DNA from: Bacteroidales bacterium
GTDB taxonomy: Bacteria; Bacteroidota; Bacteroidia; Bacteroidales; UBA932
Assembly (NCBI GenBank): GCA_021443625.1
Contig: JABUTP010000077.1
Location: forward strand, 2,050-7,369
Direction of reading: 5' to 3'
DNA: 5,320 nt
The notes beneath the pieces were generated by a model. It saw nothing but the letters and a program-made list of their open reading frames with translations, was not told the DNA's origin and ran no database searches. This document shows, piece after piece, positions 1 through 5,320 of this stretch; position 1 is the first letter of the stretch, and the number at the start of each line of letters is the position of its first letter. Both the position numbers and the translations under genes were made by a program.

Positions 1-9
1 TTGTCTTAC

Positions 10-38
10 AAAATCGGGCCTTCCGCCCGCATTTTCTT
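10..38. terminator. Candidate intrinsic (bidirectional-type) terminator
   Basis: A GC-rich stem, CGGGC (15-19) with GCCCG (25-29) around the loop CTTCC, is extended by AAAAT (10-14) pairing with ATTTT (31-35) across a single bulged C at 30. The 3' side runs into ATTTTCTT on the plus strand and ATTTTGT on the minus strand, so it could stop transcription from either side. It probably ends an upstream gene lying outside the window and insulates the operon that starts at 220. The T-tracts are short, so termination strength is uncertain. Confidence 0.5.
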
Positions 39-60
39 ACGATTTTTCGCCCAAAATCGT
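39..60. repeat. Perfect 8-bp inverted repeat (hairpin)
   Basis: ACGATTTT (39-46) and AAAATCGT (53-60) are exact reverse complements around the six-base loop TCGCCC. No T-tract follows on either strand, so it is not a classical terminator by itself. CGATTTT at 40-46 could instead pair with AAAATCG at 10-16, which would compete with the terminator stem just upstream. The spacing between the arms is too short for an invertible switch. Confidence 0.5.
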
Positions 61-98
61 CAAAATGACCGGTCTGAACCGCCGGGAATCCATAAAAT

Positions 99-131
99 TT
101 TGCCGTTTTTTTTTTTTTTTGACTATCTTTA
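99..131 (+). promoter_or_regulatory. Candidate Bacteroidetes-type promoter of the operon
   Basis: TTTG at 99-102 fits the -33 element and TATCTTTA at 124-131 fits seven of eight positions of the -7 element TAnnTTTG used by the Bacteroidetes primary sigma factor. The spacer is 21 bases, close to what is usual for this class. Transcription would start near 137, leaving an AT-rich leader of roughly 80 bases before the ATG at 220. A second, poorer -7 match, TATATTTT, lies at 175-182 without a well-placed upstream element. The call rests on motif matching alone. Confidence 0.4.
106..120 (+). repeat. Homopolymer tract of 15 T
   Basis: An uninterrupted run of 15 T lies about 100 bases upstream of the first start codon and inside the spacer of the candidate promoter. 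Runs of this length are prone to slipped-strand length change and also to sequencing error, so the exact length should be treated with caution. It is not preceded by a convincing GC-rich stem (only 4-bp CGGT/ACCG at 70-81), which argues against its being the tail of a terminator. Confidence 0.85.
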
Positions 132-219
132 CGCACTTAATTGCGCATAGACCGCATTGAAACTATACAACTTATATATTTTTTATTAACCAATTAACTA
201 ACCAAACGAGTTTAGGAAG
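132..219 (+). other. AT-rich leader before the first gene
   Basis: This stretch is strongly AT-rich (for example the run of A and T at 172-190) and has no coding potential that I can see. AGGAAG at 214-219 looks like a Shine-Dalgarno sequence but directly abuts the ATG at 220, too close to act as one. That agrees with Bacteroidetes translation starts, which commonly rely on A/T-rich unstructured leaders. No riboswitch or stable leader fold is evident. Confidence 0.4.
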
Positions 220-819
220 ATGAAAAAGTTAAAACTTACAATTCTTCTTGCTATCCTTGCGTTTCTCTCGCCGGCAGTTGCCAATGCCCAGCATCTGGGC
301 ATCAGCACCAACCTTCTCGGCTGGGGCACGGCTTCGCCGAACCTGGGAGTTGACGTAGGTCTTAGCAAACACCTTGCACTCGACATCGACGGAATGTTCA
401 ATCCATTCACGTTCGGTGAGAACAAGCAAGCCCATTTCTGGGCTGTGCAGCCCGAGCTCAGGTTCTATCCGCGTTATAGATTTGCCGGCCACTTCATCGG
501 AGTGGAAGGGCATTACTCTATGTACAACTTCGGTTTGAAGGAGTACCGCTACGATGGACAGCTCTGCGGCGGTGGCCTTTCCTACGGCTACAGCTGGCTG
601 CTTGGCAAGAGATGGAATCTCGAGGGCGTCATTGGGTTCGGATACACCCGGTTCTTTGACAAGGACATCTATGACATCAAGGACGCCCAGTCTATCTTAA
701 GCGACGAAAAGCGCGCAGAAATGTTCAACAAGCCCATAGATATCTTCTGGGGCCGCCAGTCGGACAATTATCTGGGTCTTTCCCGCGCTGCTATCAAATT
801 CACTTATTTTATTTTCTAA
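220..819 (+). CDS. DUF3575-type outer-membrane beta-barrel protein
   Basis: This 199-residue protein has a clear Sec signal peptide: Lys-rich start, hydrophobic stretch to about residue 20, and an Ala-Asn-Ala site, so cleavage is expected after A23 and the mature protein starts at Q24. The mature part follows the pattern of the DUF3575 family that I recognise: NLLGWGTASPNLGVDVGLSKH (31-51, an NLL-W-x-PN-x-G start), NPFTFGENK (61-69), WAVQPELRFYP (74-84), GHFIGVEGHY (90-99), then YRYDGQ, SYGYSWLLGKRWNLEG (121-136) and a final NYLGLSRAAIKFTYFIF. Alternating hydrophobic and polar strands plus a C-terminal Phe fit a small outer-membrane barrel. No enzymatic role is known for the family; members often lie beside DUF3868/OmpA-like and fimbrial genes. 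It is the first gene of the probable operon, 12 bases before the next. ATG 220 is chosen because it gives the intact signal peptide. Function in this locus is not known. Confidence 0.9.
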   Translation: MKKLKLTILLAILAFLSPAVANAQHLGISTNLLGWGTASPNLGVDVGLSKHLALDIDGMFNPFTFGENKQAHFWAVQPELRFYPRYRFAGHFIGVEGHYSMYNFGLKEYRYDGQLCGGGLSYGYSWLLGKRWNLEGVIGFGYTRFFDKDIYDIKDAQSILSDEKRAEMFNKPIDIFWGRQSDNYLGLSRAAIKFTYFIF

Positions 820-831
820 AGCCTGAAGATT

Positions 832-2379
832 ATGAAAAAGTTCTATTTAGCAGCAGCGGCTACCGCTACCATCGTTTTAAGTTCTGCCTGTGTCAATCTT
901 CAGCGTCTTCAGGAATACGAGCCCGCCAAAGTCACTTTGGAGCAGACTTCGGTTTCCTGCGAGAACGGAGCACTTGCAGCAGATGTTCTCTTCTCCCTTC
1001 CCGAGGAGTACTACAACCGCCACACCGGCGTTGAGTTCCGCCCCTACATCGTGGAAGAGAGTTCCGACAAGAAGATCGAGCTCCCCGCAGTAGTTTTCGA
1101 AGGGGGACGCCACAATATCTTCAACCGTCGCATGAAAGAGCTCGAGCCCTATCACGCCGACGGCATCAAGACCCGTATCAGTTATGTAAAAGGTTCCGAC
1201 AACAAGTATCTCTATCATCTTGAGACTCCCTATGAGACCTGGATGGATGGCGGATGCCTCAGCGTCGATGTGATTGCAAATGCCTATACCGACAATCTCC
1301 TTCTTGAGACCGTTCCCGTATATTGCGGCATCTACAATCTCGTGCCTTACGTAGAGCGCAACCCCATCGAGAGATTCTACTATATGGAGAAACGCAACTG
1401 CGACGACTGCCTCTCAACCGAGATTCCCTTCGCAGTTGACTCCTACGTAATAGACCAGTCATTCTATTCGGGTTCGTTCATCGACAACTTCAAGAGCATC
1501 GTGTTCAACGAGAATGTTCCTTCCTACAAGATGAAGGTCATCATCTCCAACTCTCCCGAAGCTCCTTATAATTATAATGAGACCCTGGGCATCAACCGCA
1601 AGGGAGCCGTTGTGGCATACTTCGAGCAGGTTGGCATCCCCTCTGAAAACACCGAGTACAACGTCATCACCGAAGATTGGGACACCATCGCCGCTCTCGT
1701 GGCCGACTCCAAACTTCCCCACGCTGCTGAAATCGTGAAGATGATTCAGGACGGTGCTTCGCAGGATGGCCTCGAGCGCAGGATTGCAGCCAAGTATCCC
1801 ACTGAGTACAAGACCATCTTCGCAGAGTTCTTCCCTCAGGCACGCGTGGCCCGCATCGACATCTGCCCCGAGTTCCAGAATGGCACAGGCCTCATATATA
1901 ATTATGTGTGCGACCTCGACGAGTGCACCACCGTGCATACGCTTGTTGAGCGCAAGAACGATGAGATATACAAGCTGAACTGCGAAATGATGGATGCAGT
2001 CGATGCCGGCGACTTCGCCGCAGCAGAAAAAGTTGCAGACAAGATTCAGTTCAACAAAGCCAACGTTTATGTAAACGCCAACCGCGCTCTCGTATTCTTC
2101 AAAGTGGGCCGTTATGACGACTCCAAGTCTATTTACGAGCGCATCCGCGGCCAGCTCCCCGAGGCTGACTACAATCTCGGCGTGCTCCGCGCAATGGACG
2201 GCGAATATGCTGCCGCCGACGCCCTTCTCTCTTCGTACAACGACATCAATGCCGCCATCGCGAAGATAGGTTCAGGCCAGTATGACGAAGCCATCTACAT
2301 CCTTCGTCTCCAGCCTAAGAGCGACACAAGGGATTATCTCCTCAACCTTGCTTTGAAATGCAAAAACAACAACAAATAA
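832..2379 (+). CDS. OmpA-like/TPR lipoprotein (DUF3868-like partner of DUF3575)
   Basis: A 515-residue protein with a lipoprotein signal: hydrophobic 5-18, lipobox LSSAC, lipidated Cys at 20. Residues about 30-175 are beta-rich and resemble the N-terminal domain of DUF3868-type proteins. Residues about 200-290 look like a degenerate OmpA C-terminal domain: SPEAPYNYNETLGINRKGAVV (241-261) lines up with the N-x-x-L-S-x-x-R-A-x-x-V signature, keeping the Arg (R256), but the usual peptidoglycan-binding Asp before it is absent. The following EDW (281-283), LPHAAEIVKMI (295-305) and KYPTEYKTIFAEFFPQAR (321-338) match the extension seen after OmpA in this family. Residues about 375-510 are Ala-rich paired helices of TPR type (GDFAAAEKVA, GRYDDSKSIYERI, GEYAAADALL, GQYDEAIYIL). 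The family assignment is from memory of the pattern and is less sure than the domain order. It sits 12 bases after the barrel gene and 5 bases before the BACON gene, so co-transcription is likely. A plausible role is linking the barrel or its cargo to the cell envelope. Confidence 0.75.
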   Translation: MKKFYLAAAATATIVLSSACVNLQRLQEYEPAKVTLEQTSVSCENGALAADVLFSLPEEYYNRHTGVEFRPYIVEESSDKKIELPAVVFEGGRHNIFNRRMKELEPYHADGIKTRISYVKGSDNKYLYHLETPYETWMDGGCLSVDVIANAYTDNLLLETVPVYCGIYNLVPYVERNPIERFYYMEKRNCDDCLSTEIPFAVDSYVIDQSFYSGSFIDNFKSIVFNENVPSYKMKVIISNSPEAPYNYNETLGINRKGAVVAYFEQVGIPSENTEYNVITEDWDTIAALVADSKLPHAAEIVKMIQDGASQDGLERRIAAKYPTEYKTIFAEFFPQARVARIDICPEFQNGTGLIYNYVCDLDECTTVHTLVERKNDEIYKLNCEMMDAVDAGDFAAAEKVADKIQFNKANVYVNANRALVFFKVGRYDDSKSIYERIRGQLPEADYNLGVLRAMDGEYAAADALLSSYNDINAAIAKIGSGQYDEAIYILRLQPKSDTRDYLLNLALKCKNNNK

Positions 2380-2384
2380 AAACT

Positions 2385-5320
2385 ATGAAAAAGACCTTAA
2401 GAAATCTATTCTTCCTCTGCTGCGCCGCAGTAGCAGGTCTCTTCACGGTCAGCTGCGCTGAGCAGGAGGTTCCCTTCCTCATCGTGGACCATGAAGTAGT
2501 GCTTGTAGGCCCGGCTACAGACAAGGGTACCGTCGAGGTTAAATCCAACGTTTCGTGGAAAGCATCCAGCGAAGCCGAGTGGATTACCATCGACAATGGT
2601 TATGGCAACCACAAGGGCACATTCGAATTCTTCGTGGCAGCCAACCGCACTCCGGACGAGCGTGCCGGTAAAATCAAACTCGAAGGTGGTTCCTGCCAGT
2701 TGACCATCCTCGTTCGTCAGACTTCAGAAGGAACAAAACTCGCCGTTTCGTGCGACACCGTTTACTTCACCAAGGATGCTGACGTATATAATATGTCCAT
2801 CGTATGCAACAATGACTGGAAGGTTATGTCTTCCGCTTCCTGGTGCACCACCGATCCCACCAATGGTGACGGCAACGGAAATATGGTTATCTCCGTTACT
2901 GAGAACACCACCGGCAGCGACCGTGTTGCAGCCCTCAGCATCAGCTCGGTAAGCGACGGCGTGGCTTCAGTCAAGAACATCTACGTATTCCAGTCTGCAA
3001 GCAATGCAACTCTCGTTGTGGCTCCCGAGGCCAAGACCGTTGGGGCATCCGGCGAAGAGTTTGTTGTAAGCGTTGTTTCCACAGGCAACTGGGAGGCTTC
3101 CGTAGAAGGTGACTGGGTTCTCCTCGACGCAATCCGCGGCACAGGCGATGCCCAGTTCGTGGCCAAGGTGGCCGCCAACAACACAGGCGTTAAGCGTCAG
3201 ACACTCATCACTTTCGCCACCGGCAAGGAAAATGAGAACCGCGTTGTCCGCCAGATTGTTGTAAGCCAGGAGGCAAGTGACTTCTATCTCGTTCTCCCCG
3301 TTACCGACTATCCTCTCTCTCGCGAGGCTCAGTCCATCGAGGTTCCCTACGAACTCTCCGGCAGCAACGTGACTCTTGCAGCCGCCACCAACGTTGACTG
3401 GATTTCCGTTCAGACACCCGCTGACGGCAAGTGCCAGGTAACCGTTGCCGAAAACACCACAGCTTATGCACGCGAAGGCCTCGTAGTGTTCACTACCGAA
3501 GGTCAGGCCGGCGAACCCATCGTCAAGGCTATCCGCGTGGCTCAGGCTCCCACCGTCAACGTTCTCGAAGTTCTCAGCAGTGAATATCCTGTCATCTGGC
3601 AGGGTGCAGTGGTTCGCATTCCTTTCCACGCCAACACCGAAGTTACCGCCCGCAGCAGCGAGTCGTGGGCTAACGTAACCGTTGACGGTCAGGACATCGT
3701 CATCACCGTTGACGAGAACCTCACCGCTCTCGAGCGCAACGCCATCGTTACCGTCCGCACAGAGTCTGAAGCAGGTGAAATCATCTCCAAGATTACCAAG
3801 GTTCATCAGGCAGCCGCCAATTCGGACCTCGTGGTTTCTCCTTCCAAGAAGACCATCTACGCTACTGCCAACAGCTTCATCGCTTCCATCGTTACCAACA
3901 ACTCCTGGACAGCGTCTGTTGACAGCCCCTGGCTCACCATCGACGCTACCGAAGGCGTAGGTGACTATAAGATTACCGCTACCGCAGAAGCCAACAAGAC
4001 CGGCGAGGCCCGCAAAGCCCTCATCACAGTTGAGACCGGTACAGAAAACGCCGAGCGTCAGGTTGCAACCATCGAGGTTACCCAGATTGCCGAGGCCTTC
4101 TACTTCGTGGTTCCTATCCGCAACTACGTAATCACCAACCAGATCCAGCCTGTGGAAATCGCTTACCGCACCAGCGGCAACCAGATTGCAATCCAGGCCG
4201 ACACCGACAATATCGAGTGGATCAGAAACGTTGCCATCACCGACAGCACCGTTTGTGTGAACGTCAATGAAAACAGGACAGCCCAGACCCGCGTTGGTAC
4301 CGTTGCCATCACCGCAACTCCCCAGGCCGGCGATCCCCAGACCATTTACGTTACCATCACCCAGGCTCCCACAGTGAACATTCTCGATGCATATCAGGAT
4401 GAAATCTCTGTAAGTCCTTTCGGCGAAACCGTAAATCTGCCGTTCTACTCCAACCTCGAGCACATTGAGGCCGTTTCAAGCCACCCTTGGTGCCAGGTTA
4501 AGGCCATCGTGGCTCCCCGCGAGTTCTACCACGAGTACAGCGCTCTCGAGCCCGACGTAATCGTTTGGTACGACGAGAAGAGCGAAAGCACTCTCGAGAT
4601 TACCTGCGAAGCCAACAACACCGCAGCTCCCCGCAAGGCTATCGTTACCCTCACCACCATCAGTGAAAAGGGTGACCGCATAACCCATATCATCGACGTT
4701 TATCAGGCCGCCAAGAATGCAGCCCTCCTCATCTCTCCCGAGGTTATCGAGAAGACCGCCAAGGACGTGACAGCTACCGCTGTTGCAGTCAAGAGCACAG
4801 GTTCGTGGACCGCTTCCGTTGACGAAAGCTGGGTAACCCTCTCCAAGACCTCCGGCTTCGGCGACGATACATTCAATGTGACTCTCGCAGTCAACGAAAC
4901 AGGCCGTGACCGCGTTGCCACCATCATCGTGATGACCGGTACCGAATATGAGACCCGTCTCAGCAAGCAGGTAACTGTTGTTCAGTATGCTTCTGACACC
5001 TATCTCTCGATACCTACCGCATCTTACCTCCTGAGCAAGGAAGAGCAGCCTCTCGATGTTGCCCTCACCATTGCCGGTGACGTCAAGGAGCAGTATGCTA
5101 CCTGCGACAGCGACTGGATTACAGTTGGCAAACTCTCAGAAAGCAACCTTGCCCTTGAAGTGGCAGAGAATACAACCGCTGAGGTTCGTACCGCTACCGT
5201 AACCGTAACAGTTGTTCCCGTACTCGGCGAGCCTATCGTCAAGTCGTTCACCGTTACCCAGTCTCCCACCATCAACATCCTCGACGTTTATGCCGACACC
5301 TTTGAGGTAAGTGCAGAAGG
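2385..5320 (+). CDS. Giant multi-BACON (Ig-like repeat) surface lipoprotein, 3' end outside window
   Basis: The frame is open from ATG 2385 to the window end: 978 full codons plus two bases, with no stop. The N-terminus has basic residues, a hydrophobic stretch (8-20) and Cys at 24 in TVSC, a lipobox-like site without the usual Leu at -3. AEQE follows the Cys; acidic residues there loosely recall Bacteroidetes surface-export signals, but the match is weak. The remainder is Ig-like beta-sandwich domains of about 90 residues with BACON hallmarks: a Trp in contexts such as DSPWLTI or DWISV, N-x-T-x(3)-R, a beta strand after the Arg, and a closing V-x-Q. Domains are N1 29-114, N2 115-205, A1 206-297, B1 298-389, C1 390-477, A2 478-569, B2 570-662, C2 663-776, A3 777-869, B3 870-961 and the start of C3 from 962. 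No catalytic domain is visible here; one may lie downstream. BACON domains have been proposed to bind carbohydrate or mucin and also act as spacers. A stalk or adhesin role at the cell surface is inferred. Confidence 0.93.
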   Translation, partial: MKKTLRNLFFLCCAAVAGLFTVSCAEQEVPFLIVDHEVVLVGPATDKGTVEVKSNVSWKASSEAEWITIDNGYGNHKGTFEFFVAANRTPDERAGKIKLEGGSCQLTILVRQTSEGTKLAVSCDTVYFTKDADVYNMSIVCNNDWKVMSSASWCTTDPTNGDGNGNMVISVTENTTGSDRVAALSISSVSDGVASVKNIYVFQSASNATLVVAPEAKTVGASGEEFVVSVVSTGNWEASVEGDWVLLDAIRGTGDAQFVAKVAANNTGVKRQTLITFATGKENENRVVRQIVVSQEASDFYLVLPVTDYPLSREAQSIEVPYELSGSNVTLAAATNVDWISVQTPADGKCQVTVAENTTAYAREGLVVFTTEGQAGEPIVKAIRVAQAPTVNVLEVLSSEYPVIWQGAVVRIPFHANTEVTARSSESWANVTVDGQDIVITVDENLTALERNAIVTVRTESEAGEIISKITKVHQAAANSDLVVSPSKKTIYATANSFIASIVTNNSWTASVDSPWLTIDATEGVGDYKITATAEANKTGEARKALITVETGTENAERQVATIEVTQIAEAFYFVVPIRNYVITNQIQPVEIAYRTSGNQIAIQADTDNIEWIRNVAITDSTVCVNVNENRTAQTRVGTVAITATPQAGDPQTIYVTITQAPTVNILDAYQDEISVSPFGETVNLPFYSNLEHIEAVSSHPWCQVKAIVAPREFYHEYSALEPDVIVWYDEKSESTLEITCEANNTAAPRKAIVTLTTISEKGDRITHIIDVYQAAKNAALLISPEVIEKTAKDVTATAVAVKSTGSWTASVDESWVTLSKTSGFGDDTFNVTLAVNETGRDRVATIIVMTGTEYETRLSKQVTVVQYASDTYLSIPTASYLLSKEEQPLDVALTIAGDVKEQYATCDSDWITVGKLSESNLALEVAENTTAEVRTATVTVTVVPVLGEPIVKSFTVTQSPTINILDVYADTFEVSAE
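2469..2999 (+). other. Two N-terminal BACON-like domains (N1, N2)
   Basis: N1 (residues 29-114) has W at SEAEWITI and N87-R-T-P-D-E-R93, and closes with VRQTS. N2 (115-205) has W in SASWCTT and N174 to R180, and closes with VFQSAS. N2 is notable for three Cys (in SCD, VCNND and SWCTT) that later domains mostly lack. It also holds D124-T125-V126, which fits the Bacteroides O-glycosylation motif D-(S/T)-(A/I/L/V/M/T). Neither domain clearly belongs to the A, B or C type of the downstream units, so these two form a separate base next to the lipid anchor. Confidence 0.7.
3000..3815 (+). repeat. A-B-C three-domain repeat unit 1
   Basis: This unit encodes residues 206-477 (272 residues): A1 (206-297) begins LVVAPEAKTV, B1 (298-389) begins SDFYLVLPVTDY and ends VAQAP, and C1 (390-477) begins TVNVLEV and ends VHQAA. 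The same order and opening motifs recur in the next two units. Nucleotide identity is patchy, with short exact blocks such as CAGGCTCCCAC (3543-3553, again at 4362-4372). That suggests old duplication followed by divergence, not a recent expansion. Confidence 0.75.
3816..4712 (+). repeat. A-B-C three-domain repeat unit 2
   Basis: This unit encodes residues 478-776 (299 residues): A2 begins LVVSPSKKTI and contains DSPWLTI and N537 to R543. B2 begins EAFYFVVPIRNY and ends ITQAP. C2 begins TVNILDAY and ends VYQAA. A2 and B2 start exactly 272 residues after A1 and B1. The unit is longer than unit 1 chiefly because C2 carries an extra loop at residues about 708-733. D620-S-T in B2 is a second possible Bacteroides O-glycosylation site. 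Confidence 0.75.
4713..5320 (+). repeat. A-B-C three-domain repeat unit 3, cut by window end
   Basis: A3 (residues 777-869) begins LLISPEVIEKT and has DESWVTL and N837 to R843. B3 (870-961) begins SDTYLSIPTASY and ends VTQSP. C3 starts at residue 962 with TINILDVY, the same opening as C1 and C2, and continues beyond base 5320. The pattern predicts that the protein carries on for at least one more domain of about 70 further residues. Confidence 0.75.

Noticed and set aside
39..60. Inverted repeat as an invertible promoter, as seen at some Bacteroidales surface loci
   Set aside because: The arms are only eight bases with a six-base loop, so no promoter could lie between them, and no recombinase gene is present in the window.
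214..219. AGGAAG as a Shine-Dalgarno sequence for the first gene
   Set aside because: It touches the start codon with no spacer, and no alternative in-frame start downstream keeps the signal peptide; it is unlikely to act as a ribosome binding site.
1566..1577. TATAATTATAAT, resembling a -10 promoter element
   Set aside because: It lies in the middle of the OmpA/TPR coding sequence, encodes Tyr-Asn-Tyr-Asn of the conserved OmpA-like motif, does not match TAnnTTTG, and no gene starts shortly after it.
1459..1938. A 159-codon open frame on the minus strand inside the OmpA/TPR gene
   Set aside because: It lies antisense to a gene with recognisable domains and has no start context, signal peptide or motif of its own; it is a shadow of codon bias.
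2967..4463. A 498-codon open frame on the minus strand inside the BACON gene
   Set aside because: It is wholly antisense to a plus-strand frame with a signal peptide and regular protein repeats. Its translation is an irregular Gly/Asn/Val/Asp-rich string with no domain. The plus-strand codon bias (third-position C, few codons that read as stops in antisense) explains the open frame.

Overview
The window looks like chromosomal DNA from a gut-type member of the Bacteroidales. Three things point there: a DUF3575-type outer-membrane barrel gene, BACON-type Ig-like repeats (a family found mostly in Bacteroidetes), and genes preceded by AT-rich leaders with no well-placed Shine-Dalgarno sequence. 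Genus cannot be assigned. Base composition is roughly balanced in the coding part, and third codon positions favour C.

Layout: bases 1-219 are non-coding. They hold a bidirectional-type intrinsic terminator (10-38), a second perfect hairpin (39-60), and a candidate Bacteroidetes promoter (99-131) whose spacer contains a run of 15 T. Three plus-strand genes follow in a tight series with gaps of 12 and 5 bases, so they very probably form one operon. (1) 220-819 encodes a 199-residue DUF3575-type protein with a signal peptide, probably a small outer-membrane beta-barrel. (2) 832-2379 encodes a 515-residue lipoprotein with an N-terminal beta-rich region, a degenerate OmpA-like domain and C-terminal TPR-like helices; it resembles the DUF3868/OmpA-like proteins often paired with DUF3575 genes. 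(3) 2385 to the window end encodes a very large lipoprotein of at least 978 residues, still open at base 5320, made of consecutive BACON/Ig-like domains.

The third gene is the most distinctive. After two N-terminal BACON-like domains it is built from a higher-order unit of three different domain types (A-B-C, about 272-299 residues). The unit occurs twice in full and a third time up to the start of C, where the window ends. Every one of the ten complete domains carries N-x-T-x(3)-R and a conserved Trp. One C domain has an extra loop of about 26 residues rich in aromatic residues.

Taken together, a barrel, a periplasm- or envelope-associated OmpA/TPR lipoprotein and a giant repeat lipoprotein suggest a cell-surface display or adhesin module. 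In related loci the DUF3575/DUF3868 pair sits next to fimbrial genes; here a BACON stalk protein occupies the next position. That functional link is inference. There is no RNA gene, CRISPR array or mobile element that I can support.
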